In this document: positions 23,302-32,383 of the stretch, piece after piece
How positions within the stretch are numbered: the stretch's first letter is position 1
How the letters are laid out: each line of letters begins with the position of its first letter
Source: Candidatus Vecturithrix granuli
GTDB taxonomy: Bacteria > Moduliflexota > Moduliflexia > Moduliflexales > Moduliflexaceae
DNA: 64,000 nt
Direction: 5' to 3'
Assembly (NCBI GenBank): GCA_000739535.1
Contig: DF820466.1
Coordinates: 496,754 to 560,753 of the forward strand
Notes under the pieces: model-generated
The model's database searches: none
What the model saw: the letters and a program-made list of their open reading frames with translations, nothing else
Told to the model about the DNA's origin: nothing
Translations under genes and position numbers: made by a program

Positions 23302-24411
23302 TCACTTCGTCCAGAGCAAATAGGAATTGTCCTCTGTCCATTTTGCAATAGGGTAGGCTGGCGTGGTGCCGGCCGTATTGAACGTCCCCCCGGCATAGAG
23401 CGAGCCGTCGCTCCCGACCGCCAATGCCCTGACCTCGCCGCTGCCTATGCCATCCCCCAGGGCCTCCCACGTTGTCCCGTTCCAGCGCGCCACTCGGTTC
23501 GCCGCCACGCCGCCGGCCGTGGTGAACTCTCCACCGACGTAAAGCTTGCCATCGCTCCCGGCCGCTAATGCATAAACTGTGCCATTCATGCCGGTTCCCA
23601 GGGCTTGCCAGGCAGTTCCGCTCCAGCGCGCCACTCGATTCACCGTCACACCCCCGGCCGTGATGAACTTTCCACCGGCGTAAAGTAGGCCGTCGCTTCC
23701 GATCGCCAATGCCGTGACTTCGTCGTTCATGCCGCTCCCCATGGCTTGCCATGCACTCCCAGTCCATCGCGCCACTCGGTTCACTGCCACACCGCTAGCT
23801 GTGGTAAAGTACCCTCCGGCGTAGAGCGTCCCGCTTCCGACTGCCAACGCATAGACGTCGCTGTCCATGCCGGTTCCCAGAGCCTGCCACGTACTCGTAC
23901 TCGTATTCCAGCGCGCCACTCGGTTTGCCGCCACGCCTCCAGCCGTGGTAAACGCCCCGCCGGCGTAAAGCGTGCCATCACTCCCGACCGCCAACGCATA
24001 GACCGTGCTGTTCACGCCATTCCCCAGAGTAGCCCAGGCACTCCCATTCCAGTAGGCTACCCTGAGCGCCGCCACGCTTCCAGCCGTGGTGAATGCCCCA
24101 CCAGCATAAAGCGTGCCGCTGCTGCCGGCCGCCAACGCAAAGACTGTGCTGGTCATGCCATTTCCCATGTTAGCCCAGGCACTCCCATTCCAGTAGGCTA
24201 CCCTGAGCGCCGCCACGCCGCCGGCTGTGGTAAAATACCCTCCGGCGTACAGCTTACCGTCGCTCCCAACCACCAACGCCCTGACCTGCTCATTCATGCC
24301 GCTCCCCAGGGCTTGCCAGGCAGCCTGAACCGGCGTCACCGCCAGGCTCCATCCCAAGCAAACCAGTATGATGATTCTATAAATACCCGTCTGATATCGT
24401 TGTGTATTCAT
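23302..24411 (-). CDS. Secreted propeller-repeat protein with LLWTK tag
   Basis: 369 residues; AACAGGAG precedes the ATG. Signal peptide to VQAAWQ. Then about seven repeats of about 46 residues of the form W-ALGSGMN-x-VRALAVGSDGKLYAGGYFTTAGGVAA-RVAYWNGSAW, a kelch-like or delta-60-like propeller. The DNA repeats are strongly conserved, so recent unit duplication or gene conversion is likely. Function is probably binding or structural. The last repeat runs straight into TEDNSYLLWTK. A possible degenerate riboswitch lies about 330 bases upstream. Confidence 0.88.
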   Translation of the reverse strand: MNTQRYQTGIYRIIILVCLGWSLAVTPVQAAWQALGSGMNEQVRALVVGSDGKLYAGGYFTTAGGVAALRVAYWNGSAWANMGNGMTSTVFALAAGSSGTLYAGGAFTTAGSVAALRVAYWNGSAWATLGNGVNSTVYALAVGSDGTLYAGGAFTTAGGVAANRVARWNTSTSTWQALGTGMDSDVYALAVGSGTLYAGGYFTTASGVAVNRVARWTGSAWQAMGSGMNDEVTALAIGSDGLLYAGGKFITAGGVTVNRVARWSGTAWQALGTGMNGTVYALAAGSDGKLYVGGEFTTAGGVAANRVARWNGTTWEALGDGIGSGEVRALAVGSDGSLYAGGTFNTAGTTPAYPIAKWTEDNSYLLWTK

Positions 24412-24930
24412 GTATTTTTTCTCCTGTTACTTTTGCGGTGTGGCGAGACCCCCCTTCCCCCATCACCGATTGTTTGATTGTGACCGGGTTCTCCTGTCCC
24501 CTGTCTGCAAGATCTCGCTATCATTGGGCGGTGTTGAGCACCGCTGTAATGCCTTCAGCGGCGCTGATGAATTAAATAAACGATCTGTTCTGTGATGTGT
24601 AGGCAAGTGTTCTGTCAGAAACAACATGTACATTGCTTAACTCAACTTTCGCACCCCGACTATCCTCAGACGAGTTACGAACAGAAAGTTCAGCGAACAA
24701 TACACTCTGGAAACAAGGATCTTGACGTTTCATCAGATACGGATAACCCGATCGATCCTCCTATAAACTCCGTAGATTTCCGTCCTTGCTTCACATAGAA
24801 TGATGAGATGATAAAAGTCAAGGATATTTCTGATAAATTTTACGTGGGAAGAGTGTTCTCTGCCAGGGGCATTGTATGGAACGCCTCTTTGAAACTGCTA
24901 CGCTTGTTTTCCGGATTCCAGGCGCATGTG
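24412..24930. other. Leader region of the repeat protein
   Basis: 519 bp between the repeat-protein start and the CAP-protein stop. It contains a possible degenerate GEMM-like element (24735-24800). The remainder has no gene I can support. Confidence 0.5.
24735..24800 (-). promoter_or_regulatory. Possible degenerate GEMM-like riboswitch
   Basis: Minus strand shows GGACGGAAAUCUACGG then GGAGGAUCGAUCGGGUUAUCC. These parallel GGGACGGAAAGCUACGG and GACAGCCGGGUUACC of the four good copies in order and spacing. The AAACC entry strand is missing, the second hairpin is imperfect, and no terminator follows. Either a diverged variant or a dead copy. Confidence 0.35.
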
Positions 24931-26013
24931 TCACTTTGTCCAGAGCAGGTAATTATCCATCGAACTAACCGGCTGTGCCGGATCAAAGACAATGACAGTA
25001 TACGTGAAACTTCTGGGACTTCCGCCAATCAGCACATTAGAAACGCTAACCGTATATGTGACTAAATGTTCTGATGGCCATGTGGCATCATCTGCCATAC
25101 CAAGAGGCCTCCAAACCAGTGTATTTTCTCCATAGCCTGTCACATACGTTTCCTGTGTCACCGAAATGGGACTTCCGTTTTGGGTCATTGTCACCGTAGC
25201 GCTTCCAAAATTAGCAGAAGCATAGGCAAATGACCATCGTGGATAGATGACCTGGTATGGGACATACCCAGGCGGGGGCCAGGCAACATACTCCTCTCGA
25301 GTGGTCGGTCGCGGGTCCCACGTATGCGAATCAAACACCCATAAGGCATTGGCTGCCCATTGATATCCGGGAGCGCTCGGAACATCTCCGGTTCCCATCA
25401 GTTGGGTTTGAGGATACAATACCCAACGCCGATGTCCGGCAGCAGAGTTACTGGAACCCTTGTCTTTCATGTAACCTGCGATATTATGGGTGAGGGTCGG
25501 ATAGCCCATCCTGATGTTTGATTTTCCGGCGCCTTCTTTGCCCTCCTCCGTATAACATGTCCATGAAGAGTCAGGGTCATGGCTTAGTTGGCCGTTAACA
25601 CTTATCATCAAAGCGGTTTGTTGATCTTTATTATTGTACTCATTGAAAAATGTCACTCCAGCAGGTATACCGGCCATGGCGCGAAAATAATTCAACTCCA
25701 GGAGCATAACATCCTTAAACGCCTGAGTGGTCGTCCCTGCCGTACATGAAACATGATTTCCCGTCCAGCCCATTGCGACCCCCTCAGAGCCGACATAGTG
25801 ACTGTAATACAGGTCTCTCGACGCTTGCCAGTTCTGAGGATTCACACTCAGGGCTCTAGTAGCGCGAGTGATGGTCCCTATATCTTCTTGCGGGAGTGGT
25901 GTTGCGGGAAATGTGGGGGGAATGCCTAACTGGATAGTCTCCGAAAAAGCTGTCAGAGAAAGCATACATAAACAACCGATCAGACAGAAGAGATGATACA
26001 TCATTTTTTTCAT
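24931..26013 (-). CDS. Secreted CAP (SCP/PR-1) domain protein with LLWTK tag
   Basis: 360 residues; GTCAGGAGG upstream of ATG. Signal peptide to about LTAFSET. The CAP superfamily domain covers about residues 80-215: LLELNYFRAMAGIPAGVTF (helix 1), QQTALMISVNGQLSHDPDSSW (first His), HNIAGYM and AAGHRRWVLYPQTQLMGTGDV (second His and strand). The C-terminal about 130 residues are beta-rich (WSFAYASANFGSATVTMTQNG; VTYTVSVSNVLIGGSPRSFTYTV), like the Ig-like part seen behind bacterial CAP domains. Role outside the cell unknown. It ends SMDNYLLWTK. Confidence 0.9.
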   Translation of the reverse strand: MKKMMYHLFCLIGCLCMLSLTAFSETIQLGIPPTFPATPLPQEDIGTITRATRALSVNPQNWQASRDLYYSHYVGSEGVAMGWTGNHVSCTAGTTTQAFKDVMLLELNYFRAMAGIPAGVTFFNEYNNKDQQTALMISVNGQLSHDPDSSWTCYTEEGKEGAGKSNIRMGYPTLTHNIAGYMKDKGSSNSAAGHRRWVLYPQTQLMGTGDVPSAPGYQWAANALWVFDSHTWDPRPTTREEYVAWPPPGYVPYQVIYPRWSFAYASANFGSATVTMTQNGSPISVTQETYVTGYGENTLVWRPLGMADDATWPSEHLVTYTVSVSNVLIGGSPRSFTYTVIVFDPAQPVSSMDNYLLWTK

Positions 26014-26128
26014 ATTACGAACCTCCTGACTTCGTTTATGTTACTCTTAAAAAAAGCTGATTCAGCTAAAGAAATGTGAAATCCTCCGGTACTGTTGTCA
26101 AGCAAAATTATGGAATTTATATGGGCAT

Positions 26129-28516
26129 TCAGCGCGTCCACAGCAAATAACTGGGCACGGCTTCAATATGCAAGTAATTAATATAGCCGATCTGGTCATA
26201 CTTGCCCATCTGGAGCGAGAGTTTTTTATCTTTCACGGTCACGGTTTTGGTGCGGGTAATCCAACTGTTATTGGTCGTTTCACTATTTATAAAGCTCACG
26301 CCCTCGATCACGATGGTATGGTATCTGGTGCTACTGCGCGACCCGACACAGACAGTCACATTGTACGTACCGTTTGGCAGATCGAATTCGAACACATCTT
26401 CACGGCTATAATCATTAATCACGGCGCTGCCCAACAGTTTTTTGGGCTCCGGATCGACCCATTGATCCCAGGCGGTATAAAAATTGGCCGACGGCACGTC
26501 CGCCGCCCGATACCAGCCATAACCCAGACTCGGACTATACAGAGTGTTGCCAATCTTCATATACGTGCGGCCGTTCACAATCAGCGGATTGTCGGTGGGC
26601 TGGCCGGCCGGATCTTGAAAATTGATGTAATAATTCCCCGGCGCGCCGTTTGATCTGGAATGTACGGACGCCGGCGCAATGTCCGGGATGGTCGCAATTT
26701 CGCCGCTGAGTTTGAGTCCGATCAGCCGCCGCAGGTTATACATGAACTCGCTGTCGCGCGTGTAAGAGGTTGGCATCCCAATCACTTTATTCACCTGCGC
26801 ATCGGCGGCATTGCTGACATCCGGCTGCGGTTGACCACCGTTTAATAAATAGAAATATTCATAATCTTCTAACCCGTCACGGATCATTTCTAAACGGATA
26901 GAAGGGACAAAACGGTGGCCGTTTGAGCCATAAGTAATATTGGTATTTGCCTCTGAAGGGGGATACATCAAGAACATTTCGCCGTTCTGGCCGTTCGGGT
27001 TCGGCGAAGTCCAGGGGTTACTGCTCCAGTCATTAAAGGTATAATAAGCGACGCCACGCACGCGGTATTTCCATAAGAACCAGCCCAGGAATTTGCCTTC
27101 AATGGCCGGATGATCGAGAGTAATCGAATTAAAGCGCGGCAAGTAGGTGCTTTTGAGAAAGTAAATCCAGCTTTCCTCGCTGTTATTTTTCAGGCGCTGC
27201 TGTGAGAGCGCCGGATTGAAATGCAGGCCAAAGTGCGGCAACCAGATGTCAATTTGATGATTATAGAAATAATTGGCGTGGTTGTAGATTTCCGGTTTGG
27301 GTTCCTCTGAAACCATCAATTTGAGATTAGGCGCGTATTGTTTCAGATAACGGGAATACCAGGCTACAGCGTCATAATCCGCCTGATTCTGGGGTTCATT
27401 CGCAAAATAGTAATACGCTCTACTCAGATAACCCTTTGCGTTGAGATAATTCTGCATGGCGGTCATATATTGGAACCATTTTTGATTGTAAGCAGAAGAG
27501 GGATTATTGCCGGTGTACCAGTCGCTCGTCGTGCGGGTCTGGCTGCAGAACGTGGAAGGGCGTTGATCGGCGGACGCATCGTTATTCTGAAAGGTCGCCG
27601 CCATAAACGAGGGAAAACCGACGCCGCCATTAAAAGGCTGAGTAAATGTGCTGCTCATCAGACCAGTCCCATTCAGATAGCGCGCCGCTGGTTGTTCAAA
27701 ACCCCAGATGCCTTCGTTGTCGGTGAAGGTGCCGCTACAGTTGTAGTCAATATACGGCGCGGCGCCATTCGTGGTCAATCCGCCTGACCAGAGTACCGAG
27801 CTGGGCACCAGCCGGTGGTCAATCAGAAATTTCTTCATTTTATCCACATACATCCAGTAGTCCGCACCTGTGCCAGAGACGCTATATTTCGCCAGAATTG
27901 TTTGATGGCTAAAATTCATCTGGGAATTAACGTGTAGTTGCGCCGGAAGTGTAAAATTGAACACGTGCAGGCGCACCGGAATAGCGACGCCGCCAATCGT
28001 TACATTCGTCGTATAATTCCCGGCAGCCGTGGTTGACGGCACATACACATTAATCCAAAAAGCGGTATTTTGACTGGCGGTTACACTGATGGAGGCTCCA
28101 CTCGCGATCGGCCATAAGGGATCGGGATTCGCACCGGTCTTCCCAAGATAATCCGTCGCTGTGGTGACATTGATGTATTTGACCTGGAATAATTCGGTGG
28201 TAATCCCTGTTCCAAAACTTCCCATCGTGACCGTCACATTCCCTGATGATGTTGGCTTCACGATGATTTGAAACGGCTCGAATTCCCTTTTGGCGGCATA
28301 GACTTTGACAATTGAGCCAGTATCGGTGGGCACAGCGTCGGTCTTAAACACGCGCTCACTGGGCGGAGTTGTCCAGAACTGATACGCCGACGTAGATTGC
28401 GTGAGTTTGAAGGTATAATCTTCAGTCTGCGCATTGCCTGCGATTGGCCGCAGCAAGATGACAAGTACGCTCAATATGATAACATTGAACCTGTTGATGA
28501 TCATAGCGTTGTTCAT
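26129..28516 (-). CDS. Secreted DUF4091 glycoside-hydrolase-like protein with LLWTR tag
   Basis: 795 residues from MNNAMIINRFNV; the longer upstream frame lies in repeats. Signal peptide ends near IAGNAQ. About residues 35-200 are beta-sandwich (FEPFQIIVKPTSSGNVTVTM; AAGNYTTNVTIGGVAIPV). A TIM-barrel-like DUF4091-type domain follows (FANEPQNQADYDAVAWYSRYLKQYAPNLKLMVSEEPKPEIY; LGWFLWKYRVRGVAYYTFNDW). The C-terminal about 130 residues resemble a malectin/carbohydrate-binding module (FDLPNGTYNVTVCVGSRSS; HTIVIEGVSF). Likely acts on polysaccharide. It ends AVPSYLLWTR. First and largest gene of the tagged series. Confidence 0.87.
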   Translation of the reverse strand: MNNAMIINRFNVIILSVLVILLRPIAGNAQTEDYTFKLTQSTSAYQFWTTPPSERVFKTDAVPTDTGSIVKVYAAKREFEPFQIIVKPTSSGNVTVTMGSFGTGITTELFQVKYINVTTATDYLGKTGANPDPLWPIASGASISVTASQNTAFWINVYVPSTTAAGNYTTNVTIGGVAIPVRLHVFNFTLPAQLHVNSQMNFSHQTILAKYSVSGTGADYWMYVDKMKKFLIDHRLVPSSVLWSGGLTTNGAAPYIDYNCSGTFTDNEGIWGFEQPAARYLNGTGLMSSTFTQPFNGGVGFPSFMAATFQNNDASADQRPSTFCSQTRTTSDWYTGNNPSSAYNQKWFQYMTAMQNYLNAKGYLSRAYYYFANEPQNQADYDAVAWYSRYLKQYAPNLKLMVSEEPKPEIYNHANYFYNHQIDIWLPHFGLHFNPALSQQRLKNNSEESWIYFLKSTYLPRFNSITLDHPAIEGKFLGWFLWKYRVRGVAYYTFNDWSSNPWTSPNPNGQNGEMFLMYPPSEANTNITYGSNGHRFVPSIRLEMIRDGLEDYEYFYLLNGGQPQPDVSNAADAQVNKVIGMPTSYTRDSEFMYNLRRLIGLKLSGEIATIPDIAPASVHSRSNGAPGNYYINFQDPAGQPTDNPLIVNGRTYMKIGNTLYSPSLGYGWYRAADVPSANFYTAWDQWVDPEPKKLLGSAVINDYSREDVFEFDLPNGTYNVTVCVGSRSSTRYHTIVIEGVSFINSETTNNSWITRTKTVTVKDKKLSLQMGKYDQIGYINYLHIEAVPSYLLWTR

Positions 28517-28715
28517 AATTAATGAAACTCCATATTTAAATATTTTGTTGTTCCGGGAACCTGCCTGTACATATTTCACCTGTCTGTGTGCAATACACAG
28601 GCAGACACAGACAGGTGGGTCTTCTAAACTCTCGAAACAACAGAACAACAAAAATTGGAAACCTGTCAATAAAAAACCATTACTTTTCAGCGATAATTGT
28701 CAGAATCAGCGATAA

Positions 28716-28830
28716 GGTAGTGGTATCCTGTACATGATGCACGTTCCCTGAGCGAAGTCGAAGGGAACGCCTGCGTGCTCGTCTCGACTCCGCTCGACGA
28801 CCGGTCATCATGTACAAGGTAGCCACTACC
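28716..28830. repeat. MITE related to the IS1-like element at the right edge
   Basis: 115 bp with imperfect terminal repeats beginning GGTAGTGG. The right-end repeat matches the left end of the IS1-like element at 63857 at 24 of 25 positions by eye. Flanked by AGCGATAA on both sides (8 bp; 9 if the preceding C is counted), as for IS1-family target duplications. The centre holds a GAGCGAAGTCGA palindrome. The insertion adds one Trp to the VanZ-like protein before supplying a new TAG stop. Confidence 0.85.
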
Positions 28831-29326
28831 AGCGATAATTGTCAGAATTTTTTTCCGAAAACCAATAGGAGATATAAGAGATGGAATGTAAGATCCGAAA
28901 TTTCTTCAAAACCTTTGATCGCCCAGAGGTTCTGGTAAGCAGCCAATAATCTAACATCGCCGCCATATATGCCAGAAACGCGCCAAAAGTATCTGCGGCC
29001 ACATCATGCAAGCTGCAATGCCGGTTGGGAACGAAATATTGATGGAATTCATCTGTAATGCCATAGGCGATTGCGATGAATGTCCCGAGAAGACAGACAA
29101 GATGCCAACGCTGAAAATCTTCGACTTTGCTTTTCAACAGATATTGCGACAGCAAGAGCCGGATCAACAATAATGTCAGTAGAAAATATTCCAGAGCATG
29201 AAGCACGTAATCCGGAATCTCGCCGCTAATCTGAGGGTTCGGCAGCGAAGAAACATAAAAGATCGTAATCATATAGCCCAGCGGCGGCAGCCAGAACCAG
29301 AAAATATGATGGATACACTGTTTCAT
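28826..29326 (-). CDS. VanZ-like family membrane protein
   Basis: 166 residues from MKQCIHHIFWFW; the upstream extension is repeat sequence. Four hydrophobic segments, with FYVSSLPNP after the first and GITDEFHQYFVPNRHCSLHDVAADTFGAFLA near the last. This is the conserved DExHQxF...R...D...D...N/G core of VanZ-like proteins. Family members are small inner-membrane proteins of unclear function, named for a teicoplanin-resistance gene. The C-terminus runs into the target site of the MITE; before insertion it would have ended DNYR. Confidence 0.85.
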   Translation of the reverse strand: MKQCIHHIFWFWLPPLGYMITIFYVSSLPNPQISGEIPDYVLHALEYFLLTLLLIRLLLSQYLLKSKVEDFQRWHLVCLLGTFIAIAYGITDEFHQYFVPNRHCSLHDVAADTFGAFLAYMAAMLDYWLLTRTSGRSKVLKKFRILHSISYISYWFSEKNSDNYRW

Positions 29327-29330
29327 AAGA

Positions 29331-29382
29331 CAGGCTGTCAAAGCTCGACTTTGACAGCCAAAAATGAGCTTTGACACTCCTA
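29331..29382. repeat. Dispersed hairpin, family E
   Basis: AGGCTGTCAAAGCTC ... GAGCTTTGACACTCCT around TTTGACAGCC, just upstream of the VanZ-like start. Related hairpins at 21.82, 45.39 and 54.18 kb. Confidence 0.6.
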
Positions 29383-29386
29383 ATGA

Positions 29387-30691
29387 TCACATCCAGGATC
29401 TCAACAATAAAAAATAGAGAAATGAACCAACTAGCAGCACCAACAGAGGTTTCCACAGTTGACGATAAATTCCTCGAAAATCGGCTTTGAAATACTCCTG
29501 GGTAAAGACCAGGCACACATGCAGCGGTGACGCCATCATTCCGATGAAACCGGCGATAAATCCGAGAATCAAATACGGAATGATGTTCTGCTCGATCTGA
29601 AGCTCGTGAAAGAGGGAGATCAATACCGGAAACGAGGTGCCGACAAACGCAACGGCAATGCCTGAAAGCCCCCCGGCGATCATCGGGATAAGGATAAGCA
29701 CGAGTAAAAACGGAATGTGCTGCGATGCGAGAAATGCACTGAGATCATTGACCGCCTGACTATCTACCAACACCTGCTTAAACATGTAAATGCTACAAAT
29801 CATGTAGATCATCTTGAGCAATCCCTTATCAAACAGAATGTTACGAATCATGTCGCCCGATACCGAGTTCTTATGCCAGATATACAGGATACTGACTATC
29901 AGCGATAGTACTAAAGGCAGTTCGGTTGGAATATTTATAAAAGCCGGAATACGCTGTTGTAAGATCGTCAGTAGTCCGCTTCCGAAGATTGCTCCGATAA
30001 TTACGATGATAATAGGGACCAATTCTTGCAGAAAGCTTTTCAACCGACGCGGAGCGGCATTGCGAGAATTGACCGCCATGTTCACCGGCATGTTCCTGAG
30101 CAAGAATATATACCCTGCGGTAAGAGAAATCAGTGTTAACGGGAACGACCGGCTGACAAAGGCCCAGATACTGACAGACGACATGGAAGCGGCGAGCAGC
30201 AAACCGGGATAAAGCGGCCAGGTAAATTCCCAGACATGCCGAAACCAGTAATTCAATACAGACTTGGTTTCGGGGTCCAGGTTGTGTTCATTGCCCAATT
30301 CATCCACCATTGGCGCGGAGAAGATCGCGCCGCCCGGCATGGGAAGCAAGCCGATTAATGAAGGAAAGACGATCAAATTAAATTTGGGATTTTTCACTAA
30401 GCCCTGAAAAGATGAGAGCAGCCGTTTCATCTGTTCAACTCGCTCTAAAGAGCGACTTAGAATGAGAATAAGGACCACAATCGCGCTCAACATGATCGTT
30501 CTGATTTGCGCCAGACCTGCGCCCATAGAGGCAAGAATTTCCACCGGATTCATGCGACACCAGAATCCTAATAGTATAGAGCCTGCGAGCAAGGCCGTAC
30601 CTAAGTGATATTTACGACGGATCAAAAAGAGTATCAGGCTAAACACTCCGACAATTTTGAGAATAATAGGGATGTTCCAAAAAAATTCCAT
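29387..30691 (-). CDS. DUF401 family integral membrane protein (putative permease)
   Basis: 434 residues with about ten to eleven hydrophobic helices. Matches the DUF401 family in length and in blocks such as FPSLIGLLPMPGGAIFSAPMVDELG, NYWFRHVWEFTWPLYPGL and LGFIAGFIGMMASPLHVCLVFTQEYF. These hairpin-like segments with a PGG motif resemble the ion-transporter superfamily of gluconate and C4-dicarboxylate carriers. Substrate unknown. It precedes the VanZ-like gene on the same strand, separated by a hairpin. The ribosome binding site is weak. Confidence 0.85.
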   Translation of the reverse strand: MEFFWNIPIILKIVGVFSLILFLIRRKYHLGTALLAGSILLGFWCRMNPVEILASMGAGLAQIRTIMLSAIVVLILILSRSLERVEQMKRLLSSFQGLVKNPKFNLIVFPSLIGLLPMPGGAIFSAPMVDELGNEHNLDPETKSVLNYWFRHVWEFTWPLYPGLLLAASMSSVSIWAFVSRSFPLTLISLTAGYIFLLRNMPVNMAVNSRNAAPRRLKSFLQELVPIIIVIIGAIFGSGLLTILQQRIPAFINIPTELPLVLSLIVSILYIWHKNSVSGDMIRNILFDKGLLKMIYMICSIYMFKQVLVDSQAVNDLSAFLASQHIPFLLVLILIPMIAGGLSGIAVAFVGTSFPVLISLFHELQIEQNIIPYLILGFIAGFIGMMASPLHVCLVFTQEYFKADFRGIYRQLWKPLLVLLVGSFLYFLLLRSWM

Positions 30692-31008
30692 AGTTGCCCA
30701 TTGTGATAAAAATGTTCATAATCTTCCCCTCAAAAAGGGGCATTTCCAATTCTATATTCTATTGCTGGCAACATGGCAAGGAAGTCAAGGAGTTTACCAT
30801 TTTTTTTGAAAAACACAAAAAGTTCACGATTTTTCTTGCATTTTCCGCTTGTAGCTATATGTAGAATTTGAAGTTGAGAGTAAAATTTCCGATCCTTCTG
30901 GTTCTTCCGTACCATTTCGCGAACGATCGAGATTTCTTATGAGAAATCCTTGTAGTTCCAAACGGGAGGGGTTTCAGAGAGTTCTATTGACAGGAAGGGA
31001 AAAAGATC
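30692..31008. other. Divergent intergenic region
   Basis: 317 bp between the divergent DUF401 and pyrimidine phosphorylase genes. AT-rich, containing the solo ATCCTTGTAGTT motif also found at the arms of family C hairpins. No confident promoter or structure seen. Confidence 0.4.
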
Positions 31009-32316
31009 ATGCGCGCACAAGATTTGATTAAAAAGAAACGCGATGGGGGAGCGCTGACGCCCACAGAGATTCAATTCCTGATTGAAGGGTACACGAGCGG
31101 ATACATCCCGGATTATCAAATGTCTGCCTTGACAATGGCGGTGTTTTTTCAGGGTATGACCAAAGAAGAAACGGTTGCGCTCACCACGTGCATGCTGCAT
31201 TCTGGACTGGTGGTTGATTTGAGCATGATCCCCGGAAAAAAAGTTGACAAACATTCGACTGGTGGAGTGGGCGATAAAATTTCACTCCCGCTGGCGCCAG
31301 CGGTGGCAGCGGCAGGGGTAACAGTGCCAATGATTTCAGGCCGGGGACTTGGTCATACCGGTGGAACACTCGATAAACTCGAATCAATTCCCGGATTTCA
31401 GGTTGATCTTCCATTAGATCGTTATATTGCTATTCTGCAACAAGCCGGATTATGCTTAATTGGGCAAACCCAGGATATTGCCCCGGCGGATAAGAAACTC
31501 TATGCGCTACGAGATGTGACCGCCACCGTCGAAAGCATTCCATTGATTACAGCCAGTATTTTAAGCAAAAAACTGGCAGAAGGGATTGACGGCATTGTGT
31601 TCGATGTCAAAACCGGCAGCGGCGCGTTTATGAAAAATGATGATGATGCCCTGAAATTGGCGCAAAACCTGGTGAATATTGCTGTGATGATGGGTAAAGA
31701 TGCGGTCGCATTGATCACAGATATGGATCAGCCTCTGGGAAATGCTGTCGGAAATACGCTGGAAATGCTTGAATCAATTGACGTACTGCGCGGAGAAGGG
31801 CCGCAAGATGTAGTCGCTCTCACAATTGAACTTGGCGCGTATATGCTGAAATTCGGTGGTGCAGCGACCGCTATCGAACAGGGACGCGAGACGATCCGAC
31901 GCGTACTTTCTGACGGATCGGCCTTTGAAAAATTTCGACAGCTTGTGAAATTGCAGGGCGGCGACGCAACGGTCATCACTGATCCGTCTCGTTTTCAGCG
32001 AGCCACGTACCACCTGCCTGTTTGCGCTGAAATGGCGGGTTATGTCGAAGCCATTCAGAGTGAACAGATCGGCGTTGCCAGCATGTTGATCGGTGCAGGC
32101 CGCGAACGGCTTGATTCCCCAATTGATCACGCTGTCGGCATCATGCTGCGCAAAAAGATCGGCGACCACGTGGAAGTAGGCGAACCGCTCTGCGTGGTAG
32201 AATATAACGACGACACGAAATTGGAGGATGCCGTTGCCCTGATTCGTCAGGCCTATCGCCTCGGCGAAATTCGGCCTGAAAAGCCGAAGCTTATCAAGGC
32301 GATTATTACAGCATAA
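31009..32316 (+). CDS. pdp: Pyrimidine-nucleoside phosphorylase
   Basis: Cleaves thymidine or uridine with phosphate in nucleoside salvage. 435 residues, standard length. The family signature SGRGLGHTGGTLDKLE is intact, as are the phosphate-binding KHSTGGVGDK and the KTGSGAFM block. C-terminal AVGIMLRKKIGDHVEVGEPL matches the PYNP C-terminal domain. I prefer the broad pyrimidine enzyme to strict thymidine phosphorylase because of length and overall similarity. First gene of a salvage run with purine phosphorylase and cytidine deaminase. ATG after AGGAAGGGAAAAAGATC. Confidence 0.95.
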   Translation: MRAQDLIKKKRDGGALTPTEIQFLIEGYTSGYIPDYQMSALTMAVFFQGMTKEETVALTTCMLHSGLVVDLSMIPGKKVDKHSTGGVGDKISLPLAPAVAAAGVTVPMISGRGLGHTGGTLDKLESIPGFQVDLPLDRYIAILQQAGLCLIGQTQDIAPADKKLYALRDVTATVESIPLITASILSKKLAEGIDGIVFDVKTGSGAFMKNDDDALKLAQNLVNIAVMMGKDAVALITDMDQPLGNAVGNTLEMLESIDVLRGEGPQDVVALTIELGAYMLKFGGAATAIEQGRETIRRVLSDGSAFEKFRQLVKLQGGDATVITDPSRFQRATYHLPVCAEMAGYVEAIQSEQIGVASMLIGAGRERLDSPIDHAVGIMLRKKIGDHVEVGEPLCVVEYNDDTKLEDAVALIRQAYRLGEIRPEKPKLIKAIITA

Positions 32317-32383
32317 AAAAAGATGTGAGATGTTTTCAGTCATTTTGTCAGAGATGAGCTTTTCTTCGTAAAAATTATAAATT

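Noticed and set aside
307..28516. The conserved 3' ends as a DNA-level repeat or recombination site (CACTTCGTCCAGAGCAGGTA on the plus strand)
   Set aside because: Codon choices, including the stop, differ among the sixteen genes at synonymous positions while the peptide is kept, which argues for protein-level selection.
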